64,000 nt of DNA from Gnetum montanum (GCA_015680685.1 MNCI01023539.1:6134-70133), one strand, 5' to 3'; shown: positions 35,130 through 47,171, counted from the first letter of the stretch. The notes: generated from the sequence alone by a model not told the origin. Made by a program: numbers and translations.

Positions 35130-36150
35130 CTATTCCTCCTTTTTGGACAATAACATGAATGTCATCTTTGAGTGCATTATAGTCATTTGTGTCATGGCCT
35201 ACAACATCATGGTTATAACAAAATTTGTTAAGATTGTACCACCTTGGGATAGATAGATCTCATTTTACATGTTAGGAAGGATCTATGGATAGAGTCTACA
35301 AGAATCTAAATATATCTTATAATTACTCTAAGACCTATTTTGAGGCTATGTGCCCCTCTCTTAATATCATGTTTTAGAGTTGAGTGTAGGTCATTAGAAA
35401 CTTGTGGTATTTTTACCTATCCTTGAGCTACCTCCTTTTTTGACTTCCATTTGATGAATTTTTTCTAGCACCATTGGGCTTAGAATTCATGTTTCCATTT
35501 CCATCATTATTTGATGATGAACTTGACAAAGATTGGTTCACTGAGGTTACCATTTGTCCTACGTTTTGAGAGGCTTTTTTCTTAATTTCTTGACCTTATT
35601 AGGGAATAACTCATTTAGGCTCTTTATGTTGGATTGTTACCTCCATGATGTATTTTATTCAAGTAATGACATCATGGAGGCTAAGTAACCTAGGATAGAT
35701 CAATTGGCTGCTAACATAGTAATTGACAACTCCTTAGAAAATATAGTCATTGATCATCAAGAAGTGAATGAGTGAGATGAACTTAGAATCTTAGAAATAT
35801 GTTTGGTATAATCCTTCTTGATGGCCAATAGTTTCTATAGTGTATCACCCTTGCTAATATTGTACTTGAATCTCTCCATAAAGACTATGAAAAGTTTCTC
35901 TAAGAAAATAATGGATCTATGAGGAAGGATCCTATACCATTTAAGTGCTTTGTCTATCAATGAGTTCAAAAAGATTCTTAAGTTAGTATAAGGATAATTA
36001 GCCAATAGCATGTACTCATTGCAAAAGGTAATAACATAGTTGGTTGGATTAAGTTTTCCATTATACTTAGTAGATTTGACAAATATGCCTATTTGGAAAC
36101 TTGATTAAGTGGGATCAATGGACTAATTAGGTCAACAAGAAGATGAGCAA
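35130..36150 (-). pseudogene. Element D gag (minus strand), decayed
   Basis: Reading the minus strand, the capsid core lies at about 36090-35830: 'NPTNYVITFCNEYMLL', 'LRIFLNSLIDKALKWY', 'LPHRSIIFLEKLF' follow the usual Ty3 gag order (helix, A-x-x-W-[YF], S-[IW] and F-x-x-F region). About 600 bases further on (near 35230-35160) is 'CYNHDVVGHDTNDYNALK', resembling the C-x-x-H-x5-GH-T-x-x-C-x-x-LK knuckle of Tat-type elements with the final Cys changed to Tyr. Stops and shifts are frequent. Confidence 0.65.
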
Positions 36151-37318
36151 TGTAAATTGTAGAACTTTCTCCATGCAATGTTGTGGCTTTTTGTGTTTGA
36201 TTATCATTAGCTTGTAACCTAGATGATAGGTCTTAGAGAAGAAGCATTAGTTTAGGTGGGATACAAGGATACTTGAAACAATAGGATTATTCAAAATGGA
36301 ATTATGAGTAGGTAGCAATAGCTAGAAAGTTGCCATTAAAGGTAAAATGGATTGTGGAACATTGTATTAAGGAAAATTCTAGGTAGGTAAAAGAAAAAAT
36401 AGTGAAGCCTAATGTTGTTGAATTTGTGGTGTAAGGAACGATGATTGGAATAGGATAGAAAATATATCAATATTTTTAGTTTGTGTGTGAGGTGTTAGAT
36501 TAATAGCAGTTTTGCTTAGCAACAATTTATATGTTGGTGGCAAAGTTACCATAGATGGGCCAATAGCAGCAGGAATAGTGGTAGTAGGTGCAATAAGGAA
36601 AGTTCTTTGGGGAGCATGCATGAAGAATAGATTGATGAATTTCATGAGTTTGACATGTTAAAGAATGGATATGTCTAATTGTATTATGGGCTGATGAAAG
36701 AGTTCTGTAGGTAGTAAAGTATGAGAGTTCTCATCCTTATCATCATCATGAATGCTAATGCCACTTCCTTGCTATTCTAGTCTTGGAGTTGATAACCTCT
36801 ACTAAAAGTAATGTTGGGATGCCTCACTAAAAAATCCATCATGTTATTCTTTTATTTAATTTTAGTTCTATCTAATGCCTAAATTTCATCCCTGATAGCA
36901 AGATATTCTAATAGCATTATCCTCTCAAACTAATCTAGCTCAACAGGATGGTTGGGATTGGGTAGGAAAGGTTCTAGGCTATTGATAGCCTTGTACATAT
37001 CCATCCTCCATAGTTCATTTTTAGATAATGTAATGTTAAGATCTCAGTTAACACATGCAACCTTGTAGTTATATTTATTCAAGGATTCTATGCATGCTTG
37101 AGCTTTCTACATTTTCATTGGTTTACATACTTGGGAACTTTGAGATGAATTGGATGCTTAACCAAACATTGTATCAAATACTATCTTCTACACATACTTG
37201 GAAGGATCAAGTGTAAATGGGAAAAGAGAGTAAGATATCAAATAATAAAAATAAAATATATGCTAGAAATGAACTATGGACTTCTAGGCAATGGGTTTAA
37301 GACACTAGAAAACCTATT

Positions 37319-37336
37319 GCTCCTCCTTCAAGTAGC
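37319..37336 (-). promoter_or_regulatory. Element D primer-binding-site-like sequence
   Basis: On the minus strand 'tttgctacttgaaggagg' lies just inside the right LTR. It resembles the element F family site TGGCGCTAGAAGGAGGG, with changes in the first half. The tRNA cannot be named with confidence. Confidence 0.4.
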
Positions 37337-37341
37337 AAAAT

Positions 37342-39121
37342 TGTTCTTGCAAAATTCCTTTATCACAAACTTAGAAGGATACCTTCATGAATTATATGTT
37401 AAATATCTAAATTGTGCCTATAAATGGTCTTTATAATGATATAACACTTGATATATCAATGATTATAAAAAGAAAGAACATGAACCTCTAATCGAACACA
37501 AACTTAGCCTACTGTTCAATGTAGAACTCATAGGGGTATAGCAAACTGATGATGAACTTAATGCTAAAACTAATGAAATATGGGTGCTGTATAGTAAAAT
37601 CTAAGTAATATAAACATAATTTAAAATGATAGAAAGTATAAAACTAAAAATAAAATGGAAACATGACCTATGGAAAAGGATTTAGTTCCCCTTTCCAGTA
37701 AAAGAAAATGATAAGCTAAGTAAATAGATAGAGTTTGCCTCCTAAGGAGGGCCAAGTACTATAAAGTGTGGGGGTACAAACTATGGAGTAAAATTGCTAA
37801 TTAAAACTTAATTTATGAGTAAATAAATATTTTAAACACTTAAATTTTATCTCTTATGGATGTATATATGGATGGAGGATCTACTAACATTTCTTGGAGC
37901 TATTTCTGTGTCAAAACAAGGTTATTTCCATGAACTATCTTATAGGTGATGCTAGTACTACAATTAGGTGATGCTAACATAGACCTTGGTGATGCTAACA
38001 TTATAGTAGGTGATGTTGACACTAGCATTAGCATGTCCATGTGTGCTATTAATGATGTTGGCACCAAGATTGAGCTCACAAACTGCATGGGATGCTAGGG
38101 TGGTCAAGGAGCATGTAGATAACATAGTTGATGCAAGTACTTTCACTATAAATCTCTCACAATTTGAAAAGTGCTCTTGAATCTCAAGAAAATGACCTAA
38201 AATTCATGTTTGAGCTTGGTATTTATATAGTTAGGATTGTTAGATTTCATCTATGGTTAAAGTATAGCTAACTCAGAGTTCATTTTTGGAAACTCAAAGT
38301 TCTTGTACATGTAGATGATGTTGATAATGCAAGATCTAGCATTAGCATCATCTTTGTCAATGTTAACACTTGTTCTATCTCCTGCACTAATATTCCAAGA
38401 TCCTAGGAACTTTTTTTGACATGTTAAGATAATGTCAAATAAACTTTGTTAATTATATGGAATCCAAAATTATTGTCAAAGGTTAAGTTTGATGATTTTC
38501 CGTACAAGTGACAATGGCTATGTAACATTGATACTAATGTCAGTGTCACCCAGCATCACCTAGGTGCATGGTGTAGTTTCAATCCTTAGAACTACCCCCA
38601 AATCTACTAGAACTAATGTTCGATGTCTCAAGGATTATATGAGCTAGTCACTAGGGATCTATCAAGGTTAAAAGTATAGTCTAGAGGCAAATTTATGATG
38701 CATGTTACAAAGATGAATAAGGCATGTCACACTAATGCACCTAGCCATACATAGGAAAAATGTGTTAGTTCATGTCTTCCTAAGCTTTTTGTAACAACAA
38801 AAATTGATGCATGTTACCTCAAGATTGATGTAGAGTGAAATAAAGGCCATGAGATAAGTTTTGATGTGATGATATAGTGGTGACTAAGGTAGGTGATGTT
38901 GATGCTTGCATCAGTTCACCTAGTGTTACCGATTTCTAAAACTACTAAAGGCATTGAAATTGATGCTAATATGTTGGATCATAATTGGAAACACCTTCTA
39001 GGGACCTATGAGAGCCCAAAATACAACTTATGATGATGATCTTGGAGGCTTTTTGATGAGTGGATGTAACAATGTTGAATTAACATTTATACTAGTTGAA
39101 ATACTAAAAAATGTAGGTAAA
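37342..39121 (-). repeat. Element D right LTR (5' LTR)
   Basis: Aligns with the left LTR. The segment 37946-38035 has four GGTGATG[CT]T-type repeats ('ggtgatgctaacat' twice). The right end is approximate because the two copies diverge near 39121. Confidence 0.6.
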
Positions 39122-39129
39122 ATGCCATC

Positions 39130-40274
39130 TTAGAGATGTTTATTGATTATCTCCAACTTTTTGTTTAGGAGATCTAACTTTAAGGATAAGGGTTGAGATT
39201 GGTAGATATCTAAAAAGCATTGGCCAAGAGCTAATAAAATGAAATTTAAATTTAAAAAATCAATTAGCCATCAAGCAAAGACATTGGCATTAGGAATAAG
39301 ATGGTTGATTCCCAAGTTTTAAGTAAATGAGCCAAAAGTTTATGAGGGTGATAGAGATGGTGTAGATATTAATGCTTTTCTTTCTAAGATGGAAGAGTTC
39401 TTGGAAATGTGTGAGTACACTAAGGAAAAAACAAGCCCATGTCATTACCCAATTCTTAGGTGGAATTGCAAAAAATTGATGGATTATAATTCTTTAAAAA
39501 GAAAGAGCTACAATAGGTAGATCCAAAACAACATGGGACTAATTCAAGAAGGCATTGATTAAAAACTTCCATTTGAGCAGTTCTATTAATAAATATTGGA
39601 TGAATTTAAAAGAGATTCAACACATTAGGAAGCTAAAGGAATATATTCAAGAGTATTAAAATCTTATCATACAAATCCCAAAGATTGATGAGGTTAGCAA
39701 ATACAAACTCTTTATCAATGGCCTCAAACCTTGGGTTTAACATAAGCTTAAAACTTGAAAGATCACAAAATAGAAGGAGGTGATTTGGATTACTGACATT
39801 TTGATGGATTACAAGGTAGGAAAGAAAGATAACAGTGAGGTGAAATAGTCATATGAGAGTAATACAAGTAATAATCCTTGGAAGGAGAATGAAAAAAATA
39901 ATTATAGTGGCTTTAAGAGCCTATATGTTGCCCTTATACTAGGTAATCGATCCTCTTACTATGGGTATGAGAAACATCAAGCTCCTTAAGAACAAAACAA
40001 GTTTTAAAACAAATAATCTCTTTTTGGAGGTTTTTCTCAAAATACTTTGGAAATCCCATGAATTAAATGCTATGTTTGTGTTAAAAATGAAAATACTATG
40101 GATTTTTTTTCATAGTCCTTTGAATGCGAATGGTAAAAAAAATTTAAGATAAGAATCATAAATTAAATCCAGTTGAACATAAACCTAATTTTGTATTGAT
40201 GATTTCTAGTTGGGATGATCAAGAAGTACGAATTAAGTTTTCAATACTATGGAATAGGATCCTGATGCTTTAAG
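39130..40274 (+). pseudogene. Element E gag, continuation after element D
   Basis: The order of readable blocks is that of a Ty3 gag: 'PKVYEGDRDGVDINAFLSKM' with 'EEFLEMCEYTKEK' (about 39340-39430), then 'LKNFHLSSSINKYWMNLKEI' in another frame (about 39565-39625), 'KYKLFINGLKPWV' (about 39700-39740), and a knuckle-like 'CYVCVK' stretch near 40060-40120 that has lost its second half. Several stops and shifts. It is cut at 40275 by Copia-2. Confidence 0.6.
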
Positions 40275-41335
40275 TTTTGACCTTTTGGTGTGCCAAAACG
40301 TTAAGTAAAATGGAGTACAAGGATGCTTGTATGTTTGTGTGGATAATTATGTTTGTAGAGCAAGAGTATGGACAAGGGCTTCATAGACCTCAAGGACTCA
40401 CAAGAAAAGTTGACATCATTAGGATCTTGGAGTGAGACAAGGAAGACATGAGGAAGTTCAAGAACTTGGATAAGGAATGAAGAATTCAAAGTGCAAAGGA
40501 AGGTAAAGAAAGATGTCTCCAAGAAATAGAAGACATCTTGGTACAATTGAAGGTAGCCTAGGAGAAGACGTCTCTACAAAATAGTAGATGTCTTTCTAAA
40601 GAGAATGATGCCTTTCATCAAGAGAAGATGTCTTTGTAGAATGAAGGCTAGTTGCAAAAAGATGTCTTTCATTAGAAGAAGATGTCTTCCTAGAATGGAG
40701 GCTAGATGCATAAAGATGTCTCAGTCATGAAGAAAATGTGTTCCATGACCATTAGTTAGTCATTGCATGAGTTCTAAGATTAATTTGGAAACATAGTGGC
40801 TATAATAAGACATCATTCTCATTGGAAAATATGCAAGCTTTTGTATTATCATTATGTAATCATCAAGCAATCATTGTATTCAATAGTATTATTCATTGTA
40901 GAATCATTTTTTTGTCTATAATTAGTCAAAGTGAGATGTGTCCCAAAGTGCAAGGTTTAGTAAACTTTGTTGCATTCTTTCCTTATGATTGTTATTCTCT
41001 TTTGTTGCCTTGTGGGGTTGATGTGCTTCTTATGAGAATGCATCTTGATTGAGCTTGTTGAAATCCTGTGGGATTGAGTGTTGGTGTAGCACCACAATAC
41101 TCTAGAGCAGAGCTCAAGTTGAAAAGGTTGTGAGATCCTAGAAACCACTTTCTAAGCTTGTCGAGACCTTGTGGGGTTGAGTGGATCTATAGTATCAAAT
41201 CACTTCGAAGTGAAGCTTAGAGCTTGTACAAGGTGTAATACTCTTCAAACCACATTTGAGAGAAACAAAGTCTAGAGGTGTGCTTGCAAACTACCCTCTA
41301 AGTGTGGACTACCTAAGTTGGGAAACCACAAAACG
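40275..41335 (+). repeat. Copia-2 5' LTR (3' end deleted)
   Basis: Starts 'ttttgaccttttggtgtg' against 'tgttgaccttttggtttg' in the 3' LTR. Positions 40510-40720 contain at least seven GA[CT]GTCT[CT]-type motifs. The alignment with the 3' LTR stops near 41335, short of the normal end. Confidence 0.7.
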
Positions 41336-43393
41336 TTAAGGTATGGTGAACTTAAAGAAGAAATTTTTATTTTACACTATTTGATTAGGAAGGCAAAGAA
41401 ATTTGTAATTTCTAAGCTAGATGTTATTCACACTAAAGTGAAAGGAGAGATCTTAGATAAAAAGCTAAGATTCAACAACTGACCTCTTTAAATAAGGATT
41501 ATAGAAAGGTTCAAGAAGAGAAGTCTCCTAAAAAATAGCTAAAGAATTTTGAAAATGCCACATAGAAAAATTCAAGCTCAAGCATAATTAGGTTTGATAA
41601 CGTTATTTATGAGGAGGATAATTTGTGTGTAAAAGCTATGGTAGTAAGCAAACCCGTAACTATTCTCATGATGATCAAAACAAGAATGATGCTTGTTCTT
41701 GTCAAAAAGACTTCGATAAGGAAATTGTGCAAGAACTAGTAGTTTAAAATGAAGAGAAGTGGAAAATTCAAAATGATGTAATAAGTGATCAAGGGTTCTT
41801 TCATAAGGATCATTAACAAATAAAGACATCACATACACTATCTAATGAAAGAGAACCTAAGGATGGGGAGGTACTTCATGATAGGGGACCTCATCTCAAA
41901 CTCCATTAATATTCCCTTCTCATTTGCAAGCAAGGTAAGTCAAGGTAAGTTTCCATCTCTTTGCTTGCTAATTAATAGGTACAAGATTTGAGAAGTCCAA
42001 AATTATTTTATGTCTTGTCTAGATCAAAAAATTGTTGAAATAATTGTTTAGAGTATCTCTTATATTCATTTTGAGCTTGATGAAATTTATGAAAATATGT
42101 AGTGTAGCACTTGTATTAATTTTCTCTGGGCTTTTATCTTGTAATTATTTTAGTTGGTTTTTTGTCTTGCTTTCAATCCTACATGATCTATACCTCTTGT
42201 GATGATTTAGTTCTAAGCTCATGCCCTTTGGGATACTTTAGCCATTGTTGTGATAAGTCATGATTTTTAAGTAGACACATCTTTGAATATTATCCATATT
42301 ATTGCCTAGAGACCTTAGTCTCCACATTTGATCTTTTTTTTGACTTACAATTGTACTACTTTGATGATTTAAAACTATTACAAAATGATCTTAAAATCCC
42401 AAGAGTAGTTGCAAATGTGTAGGGGGAGCATGTTCCTCATTATCTATCTTGGAGGTCATTAATGTAGGAAAAATCTTTGGAGACTTCTACTAAGAAGCAC
42501 TCACATAACAATATATCATAATGAGCAAGGCTTCATGTCATGCAAGGGTATGGTATAGTATTTAAAGTAAAAGAAGAATTAAATCTTGGTTAAGCTATCT
42601 TCCAGACATTTTACCTTGTGATATCCATTGGTTATTATTTGGACATTGTGTTAAGATTCTATTTGGCTATTTTTGGGCATTTTCTCATCTTGATTTTAGT
42701 ATATGTCCTTCTTCATGAGAATTTATTTTACACTTATAGGTGTATCCTTTTATTCTTGCCATATAATTACCTTCATGATACTTTCATAAGAGGTGAGTAC
42801 TAATAGATTCATGACATATTGGCTTACCTTCTAAGTTTATTGATTCAAAAATATAGGTTATCTAATCCTAAAAATTTTGATTTCAATAAGGGGTAGCTCC
42901 TAGCTCATTTAACATTTTCAACCCTTTGAAGATTGTGCTAAGAGATGTNNNNNNNNNNNNNNNNNNNNNNNNNNNNNNNNNNNNNNNNNNNNNNNNNNNN
43001 NNNNNNNNNNNNNNNNNNNNNNNNNNNNNNNNNNNNNNNNNNNNNNNNNNNTATTTGGACTTCATTAATGCAAGAAATACTTTCATTTCTATTATGAAAG
43101 GTTGATAAAATTACTTTATGATATACTTAGAGATAGATATTGTGCTCAATGCATATCTTTTGTGACTATTGTGCAACTATGATTAAGCACTATTGGAATT
43201 TTTATGACCTTTCCTTTCTTTTTACAAAGGGAAAGACTTGTGTTCTTGATTATACTATTGGTATATTGTTATTTTTTGATAAATTTATGTGCTTTATCCT
43301 TCTTGTTGCTATTCAAAAATGGGAAGAGTATAGTTATGGAAATATTTGGATATTTGTATGTTTACTAACCCATTTTCTTAAGTTTTGAACATC
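41336..43393 (+). other. Copia-2 interior remnant
   Basis: A Lys/Glu/Asp-rich stretch at 41390-41620 matches the coiled-coil part of copia gag in character. At 41928-41950 the sequence GCAAGCAAGGTAAGT is followed by a second AGGTAAGT, the same tandem donor-like arrangement as Copia-1. From 41950 on, T-rich sequence shows no coding region I can support. The N gap is included. Confidence 0.45.
42949..43051. other. Sequence gap (103 N)
   Basis: Run of unknown bases in the Copia-2 interior. Its true length is not known; reading frames across it are meaningless. Confidence 1.
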
Positions 43394-43410
43394 ACCAAAA
43401 GGGAGGAGAT
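43394..43410 (+). promoter_or_regulatory. Copia-2 polypurine tract
   Basis: 'accaaaagggaggagat' directly before the TGTTGACC that opens the 3' LTR; a good match to the plant copia pattern. Confidence 0.75.
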
Positions 43411-44580
43411 TGTTGACCTTTTGGTTTGTCAAAATGTTAAGTAAAATGGAGTACAAGGATGCTTGTATGTTTGTGTTGCTGATTGTGTTTGTAGAGCAAG
43501 AGTGTGGACAAGGACTTTATAGACCTCAAGGACTTACAAGCAAAGTTGACATCATCAAGACCTTGGAATGAGACAAGGAAGACATGATGAAGTTCAACAA
43601 CTTCAATAAGAAATAAAGAATTCAAAGTGAAAAGGAAGGTGAAGAAAGACATCTTCAAGAAATAGAAGATGTCTTGGAAAAATTGAATGTAGCACAGGAG
43701 AAGACATCTCTACAAAATAACAAATGTCTTTATGAAGAGAAAGATTTCTTTCATCAAAAGAATATGTCTTTGTAGAATGAAGGCTAGTTTTAGAAAGACG
43801 TCTATCACCAGAAGAAGACGTCTTCCTAGAATGGAGGCTAGATGTAGAAATACATCTCAATCACAAAGAAGATGTCTTCCATGACCGTTATTAGCCATTG
43901 CATGAGTTCCAAGATGAATTTGGAAACATAGTGGATATAAGAAGACATCATTATCATTGGGAAATGTGCAACCTTTTGTATTATCATTGTAATCATCAAG
44001 CAATCATTTTATTCAATATTTTTCTTCATTGTACAAACATTTGTCTATTTGTAATTGGTCAAAGTGAGTTGTGCCTCAAAGTGAAAGGATCAAAAAACTT
44101 AGTTGCATTCTTTCCTTATGATTGTTGTTCTCTTTTGCTGCCTTGTAGGATTGATGTGCTTCTTGCGAGAAGGCATCTTGATTGAGCTTGTCTAGATCCT
44201 ACAAGATTGAGTATTGGTGTAGCATCACAACACTCCAAAGTAGAGCTCAAGTTGTAAACATTGTGGGATTCTAGAAGCTACTTTCTAAGTTTGTCAAGAC
44301 CCTATAGGGTTGAGTGGATTTGTAGCATAAAATCACTCCAAAGTAGAGCTTAGAGCTTGTACAGGGTGTGGTACCCTTCAAACCACATTTGAGAGCAAAA
44401 AAATCTAGAGATGTGCTTGCAAACTACCCTCCAAGTATGGACTACCCAAGTAAACCACAATGAATTTAGTGTGTGATTTGTAGCAAAGATTTTTTTTATT
44501 TTTGGGAACTTATTCATCTTCTCCCATCCTCTTCCCCCTGCACCCCACCTCTTCCTTTCCTGCCCATGCTTCTAAGTTTA
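43411..44580 (+). repeat. Copia-2 3' LTR
   Basis: Opens TGTTGACC and aligns with the 5' LTR over about 1050 bases, then continues to a Copia-1-like ending ('gggaacttattcat', 'cttctaag') with an extra pyrimidine-rich insert at 44518-44570. The GA[CT]GTC array is at 43645-43880. Confidence 0.7.
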
Positions 44581-44763
44581 ATGATCCACATTAAGCATCT
44601 TGGAAAAAGATGGATAATCTAATCTTTGATCTAGACAAATTGTGCAAAGTAGAGTAGGACATGGTTGGCCTAGTGCTATCACTTCCTTGATGGATTGATA
44701 CATTAAACAAGATAAAAAAATCAAGGATGAGGGATGAGGGAGATAATTGGAAGGAAAGGAAGG

Positions 44764-44905
44764 AAATGTCCCATGATTCTCGAAGAGAAAGAAATATCCC
44801 AAGGTTCTCAAAAGAGAATGAAATGTCCTAACACTATCAAAAGAGAAGGGAATGCTCCATGGTTTTCTAAAGGGAAAAGAATGGTACAAGGCTCCAGAGA
44901 GAAGG
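44764..44905. repeat. Degenerate tandem repeat, period about 29 bp
   Basis: Five imperfect units begin near 44764, 44792, 44821, 44851 and 44880, each of the form AAATGTCCCA-N-GGTTCTC-AAAGAGAA. They lie in the interior of element E, right of Copia-2. A minus-strand ORF (44578-44889) runs across them but looks like a product of the repeat rather than a gene. Confidence 0.6.
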
Positions 44906-45269
44906 AATAAGTATCTCTAAATGTCTACACATTTGTATCACTAAAATATGTAGAGGATTTGTTTACATTTTAAGTGAGATTTTTCCCTAGGTAGAAAGGT
45001 TGATGTCATTTGTCTTAAAAATAATAAATCTTTTCTTCCTTAAACTAGGTTGCTAGGCATGTTTAAATATTAATTAGATATCAATTTGAGTTCAACATTT
45101 TTACTTTACAATTGGTTATCCTAGTCATTGAACTTCTTATCTGTAATTTTTAGATGAACTTTAAGTTGTTCAATACCTTCAATATCTACTTTACTCTCCA
45201 CATTTAAAAAAGTGCATGAACAAAGACTTAATCTTTGATAACATCAATTCTTTCAAGTGGATGAGAGTA

Positions 45270-45795
45270 TGGAGAGTATGACTTATTGATGATTTGATGG
45301 CTGCTTTCCTTTTCACATGAGGAATGGAAGAAGTATGGAATCCTTACAAGTTTCATGCTATTTTAATTATCATATTAAAGAACTACATGGTCTTGATATC
45401 TTGTGAATCTTATATGTAGGCTTGTTGAAGAGGATTTCCCTCTCTAGCTATAGCCATTATCCTTCTCTTTAAAGAAGGGATTATAACTAGATGCATTAGA
45501 GTGGAAATGCATCTTAGTTATTTTAGGAGAATGATATCTCTACATGCTTTCTTGTTTTAGTTATGGTCATTCAGGTGTGGGTGTCTCATTGATCTTGTCG
45601 ATTATATGATTACCTAAGGTGTACTTACTACCTCCATAATCTTTGAAATAACATATTGTATGAACTTATGTTATGCTTGTAAGTGTTATGATCGTTGAGC
45701 CATAGTCCATCTTAAATCCACTTTGGATCATTGGGCTACTTTTGAACTCATAGGTGGTGCTAAGTGGCACTTCTCCAAAGTAATGCCATTATAGC
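45270..45795 (+). repeat. Element E 3' LTR (right-hand part defined)
   Basis: Aligns with 27110-27590 from 'gtatgacttattgatg' to the end near 'gccattata'. The start of the LTR, which must lie further left in 44906-45270, could not be fixed because the matching part of the 5' LTR is missing. Confidence 0.6.
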
Positions 45796-46877
45796 ATTAA
45801 TGATTTACTAAATCCTATTATTCTTTATATATTTTATAAAAATCAAAAAGCATAGATTTTTTATTGATGATATATTTTTACATACATATTGTATGTCATT
45901 TTAAGGGATCATCATTTGTATTTATGGTAACATGCTTGTTTCTCAAGTCATAAGACTTAGTTTGAGCATGGGCAAAACTAGATGAAAAGAGATTAGGTTT
46001 TTTTCTCATCCACTAATTTTCCTAAGTTCCTACCTTTGTGAGATGAGCATTAAATCTTTAAGTGATGACTCTTTATATCCCTTATTCTATATTATTGCAA
46101 GGATGAGATTATCACTAACACAATGAATAATGAGGCATTAGCCAAGTAGTAAGACTATTAAATTTAGAAACTCCAAGTTATGTGTTCGATTCCAATCGAT
46201 AATGTTGAGTTATGAAACTACAATTTTTACTTATGTCCGCTAAAATTCCTTGGATATATTGAACCAGTTTTAGAATTTATTTTATAAAATTTTTTATTTT
46301 TAATTTATACTTCAATGTTACCTAATAGAATTGAAGGTGTGACCTAACGAAAGTTTCATGTTGGCTATATATCTAAGAGGTACATACCCCTACTAATACA
46401 ATGAAAAAACCATGACACAACCATTTGATCATCCTTAGAGCATATTTAGTTTCTTGAATTTGTATATTTTAAATTACCAAATATATTAAATCCAAGAATT
46501 CATGAATAATATTATATTACAATCTAAATAAAAAATTTTAAAATCAACTAGAAATGAGTCTCTCAAGTAGGTCCAACAAGAATCCTATGAAATATCCTCA
46601 CAAAATCACATAAAATAAAATAATTTATTTAATTCAATAAAGGAATATGCATCCAACAATTCATTCCTTCAGTATTTCAACATGTCAACCAAGTTCACTT
46701 AATGGTTAAATGTTTCACTCACAAGGCTCACCTTCCTAGGATACTAAATAAATGTGGTTATAACCAAATTTTCTATTCATCAAAATAAAGCTAGAAATTT
46801 CTTCTAAATAATAGGAATATATTGAAATGAAACTTTTTATTTTAGCAATATTTTCTTCCAAAACATATGCTCAAATT
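45796..46877. other. Anonymous AT-rich DNA between element E and an inverted LTR piece
   Basis: No coding region or paired repeats. It includes one tRNA-like signal, listed separately. It is probably old intergenic DNA that served as a target for later insertions. Confidence 0.4.
46133..46200 (+). repeat. Possible SINE-type tRNA-like promoter
   Basis: 'ttagccaagtagtaag' (A-box-like) and 'gtgttcgattcca' (a good B-box match) are about 32 bases apart, close to a real tRNA promoter, but there is no tRNA fold. It is the best of three such signals in the window. Confidence 0.3.
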
Positions 46878-47171
46878 TGTAATAACATTTCTTTGAAGAA
46901 GCATCACTCAGCACCACTCTTAAGTCCAATATTAGGCAAGTGTTCTAGAGTGGACACATGATGGACTACACCTCAATGATCACAGCACCTATAGGCATAA
47001 TATTAGTGTACATAACACATTAGTCCATAGGTTAGAATTATAGCAAGTACACCTCATGAAATTATATAAGCAACAAGATCAACGTAACACATGCATACGC
47101 ATGACCATACTAGCATAAGCAACCACATAAAAGATACTATTTCCCTAGAAGAGCTAAGATAAATTCCTACT
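46878..47171 (-). repeat. Inverted element E-family LTR fragment
   Basis: The reverse complement of 27290-27590 matches this stretch: 'tgtaataaca', 'aggcaagtg', 'gatcacagcacctat', 'aattatataagcaa', 'atttccctaga'. It starts with the terminal TGTAATAACA and is cut off at 47172 by the LTR of element B. The remainder would lie beyond the window if B is inserted in it. Confidence 0.65.

Larger units (their letters stand above)
27988..39121 (-). mobile_element. Element D: minus-strand Ty3 retrotransposon
   Basis: Two LTRs of about 1.8-1.95 kb (left 29909-31862, or 27988 if the duplicated stretch is counted; right 37342-39121) surround 5.5 kb. Read on the minus strand, the right LTR is the 5' one: just inside it is a primer-site-like sequence, then gag at about 36150-35150. 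The left LTR is bordered by a pyrimidine run ('ttaccttctctta'), which on the minus strand is the polypurine tract. The gag zinc-knuckle-like motif suggests the Tat side of the Ty3 family. I found no pol. Confidence 0.6.
40275..44580 (+). mobile_element. Copia-2: deleted Ty1/copia-type element with a sequence gap
   Basis: Two LTRs (40275 to about 41335, 43411 to about 44580) align well with each other and, in their right half, with Copia-1. The interior is only about 2.1 kb including a 103-base N gap. It keeps part of the gag coiled-coil region (41390-41600) and the tandem splice-donor-like sequence, but no gag N-terminus and no pol. The last part of the 5' LTR and the primer site appear deleted. 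It is inserted in element E gag. Confidence 0.7.
27106..45795 (+). mobile_element. Element E: Ty3-type retrotransposon, split by element D and Copia-2
   Basis: The right part of a 5' LTR (27106-27590), a Met-type primer site (27593) and the start of gag are followed by element D. Gag resumes at 39130, is broken again by Copia-2 (40275), and a matching 3' LTR piece ends at about 45795. The LTR pieces at 27110-27590 and 45270-45795 align well ('catgcattagagt', 'atcttagttattttag', 'catagtccat'). No pol was found in the surviving interior. LTR-1 is inserted in the 5' LTR, so the left boundary is unknown. Confidence 0.65.

Noticed and set aside
44578-44889. 103-codon minus-strand gene
   Set aside because: It runs over the 29-bp tandem repeat, so its repeated Phe/Ser wording is produced by the repeat.
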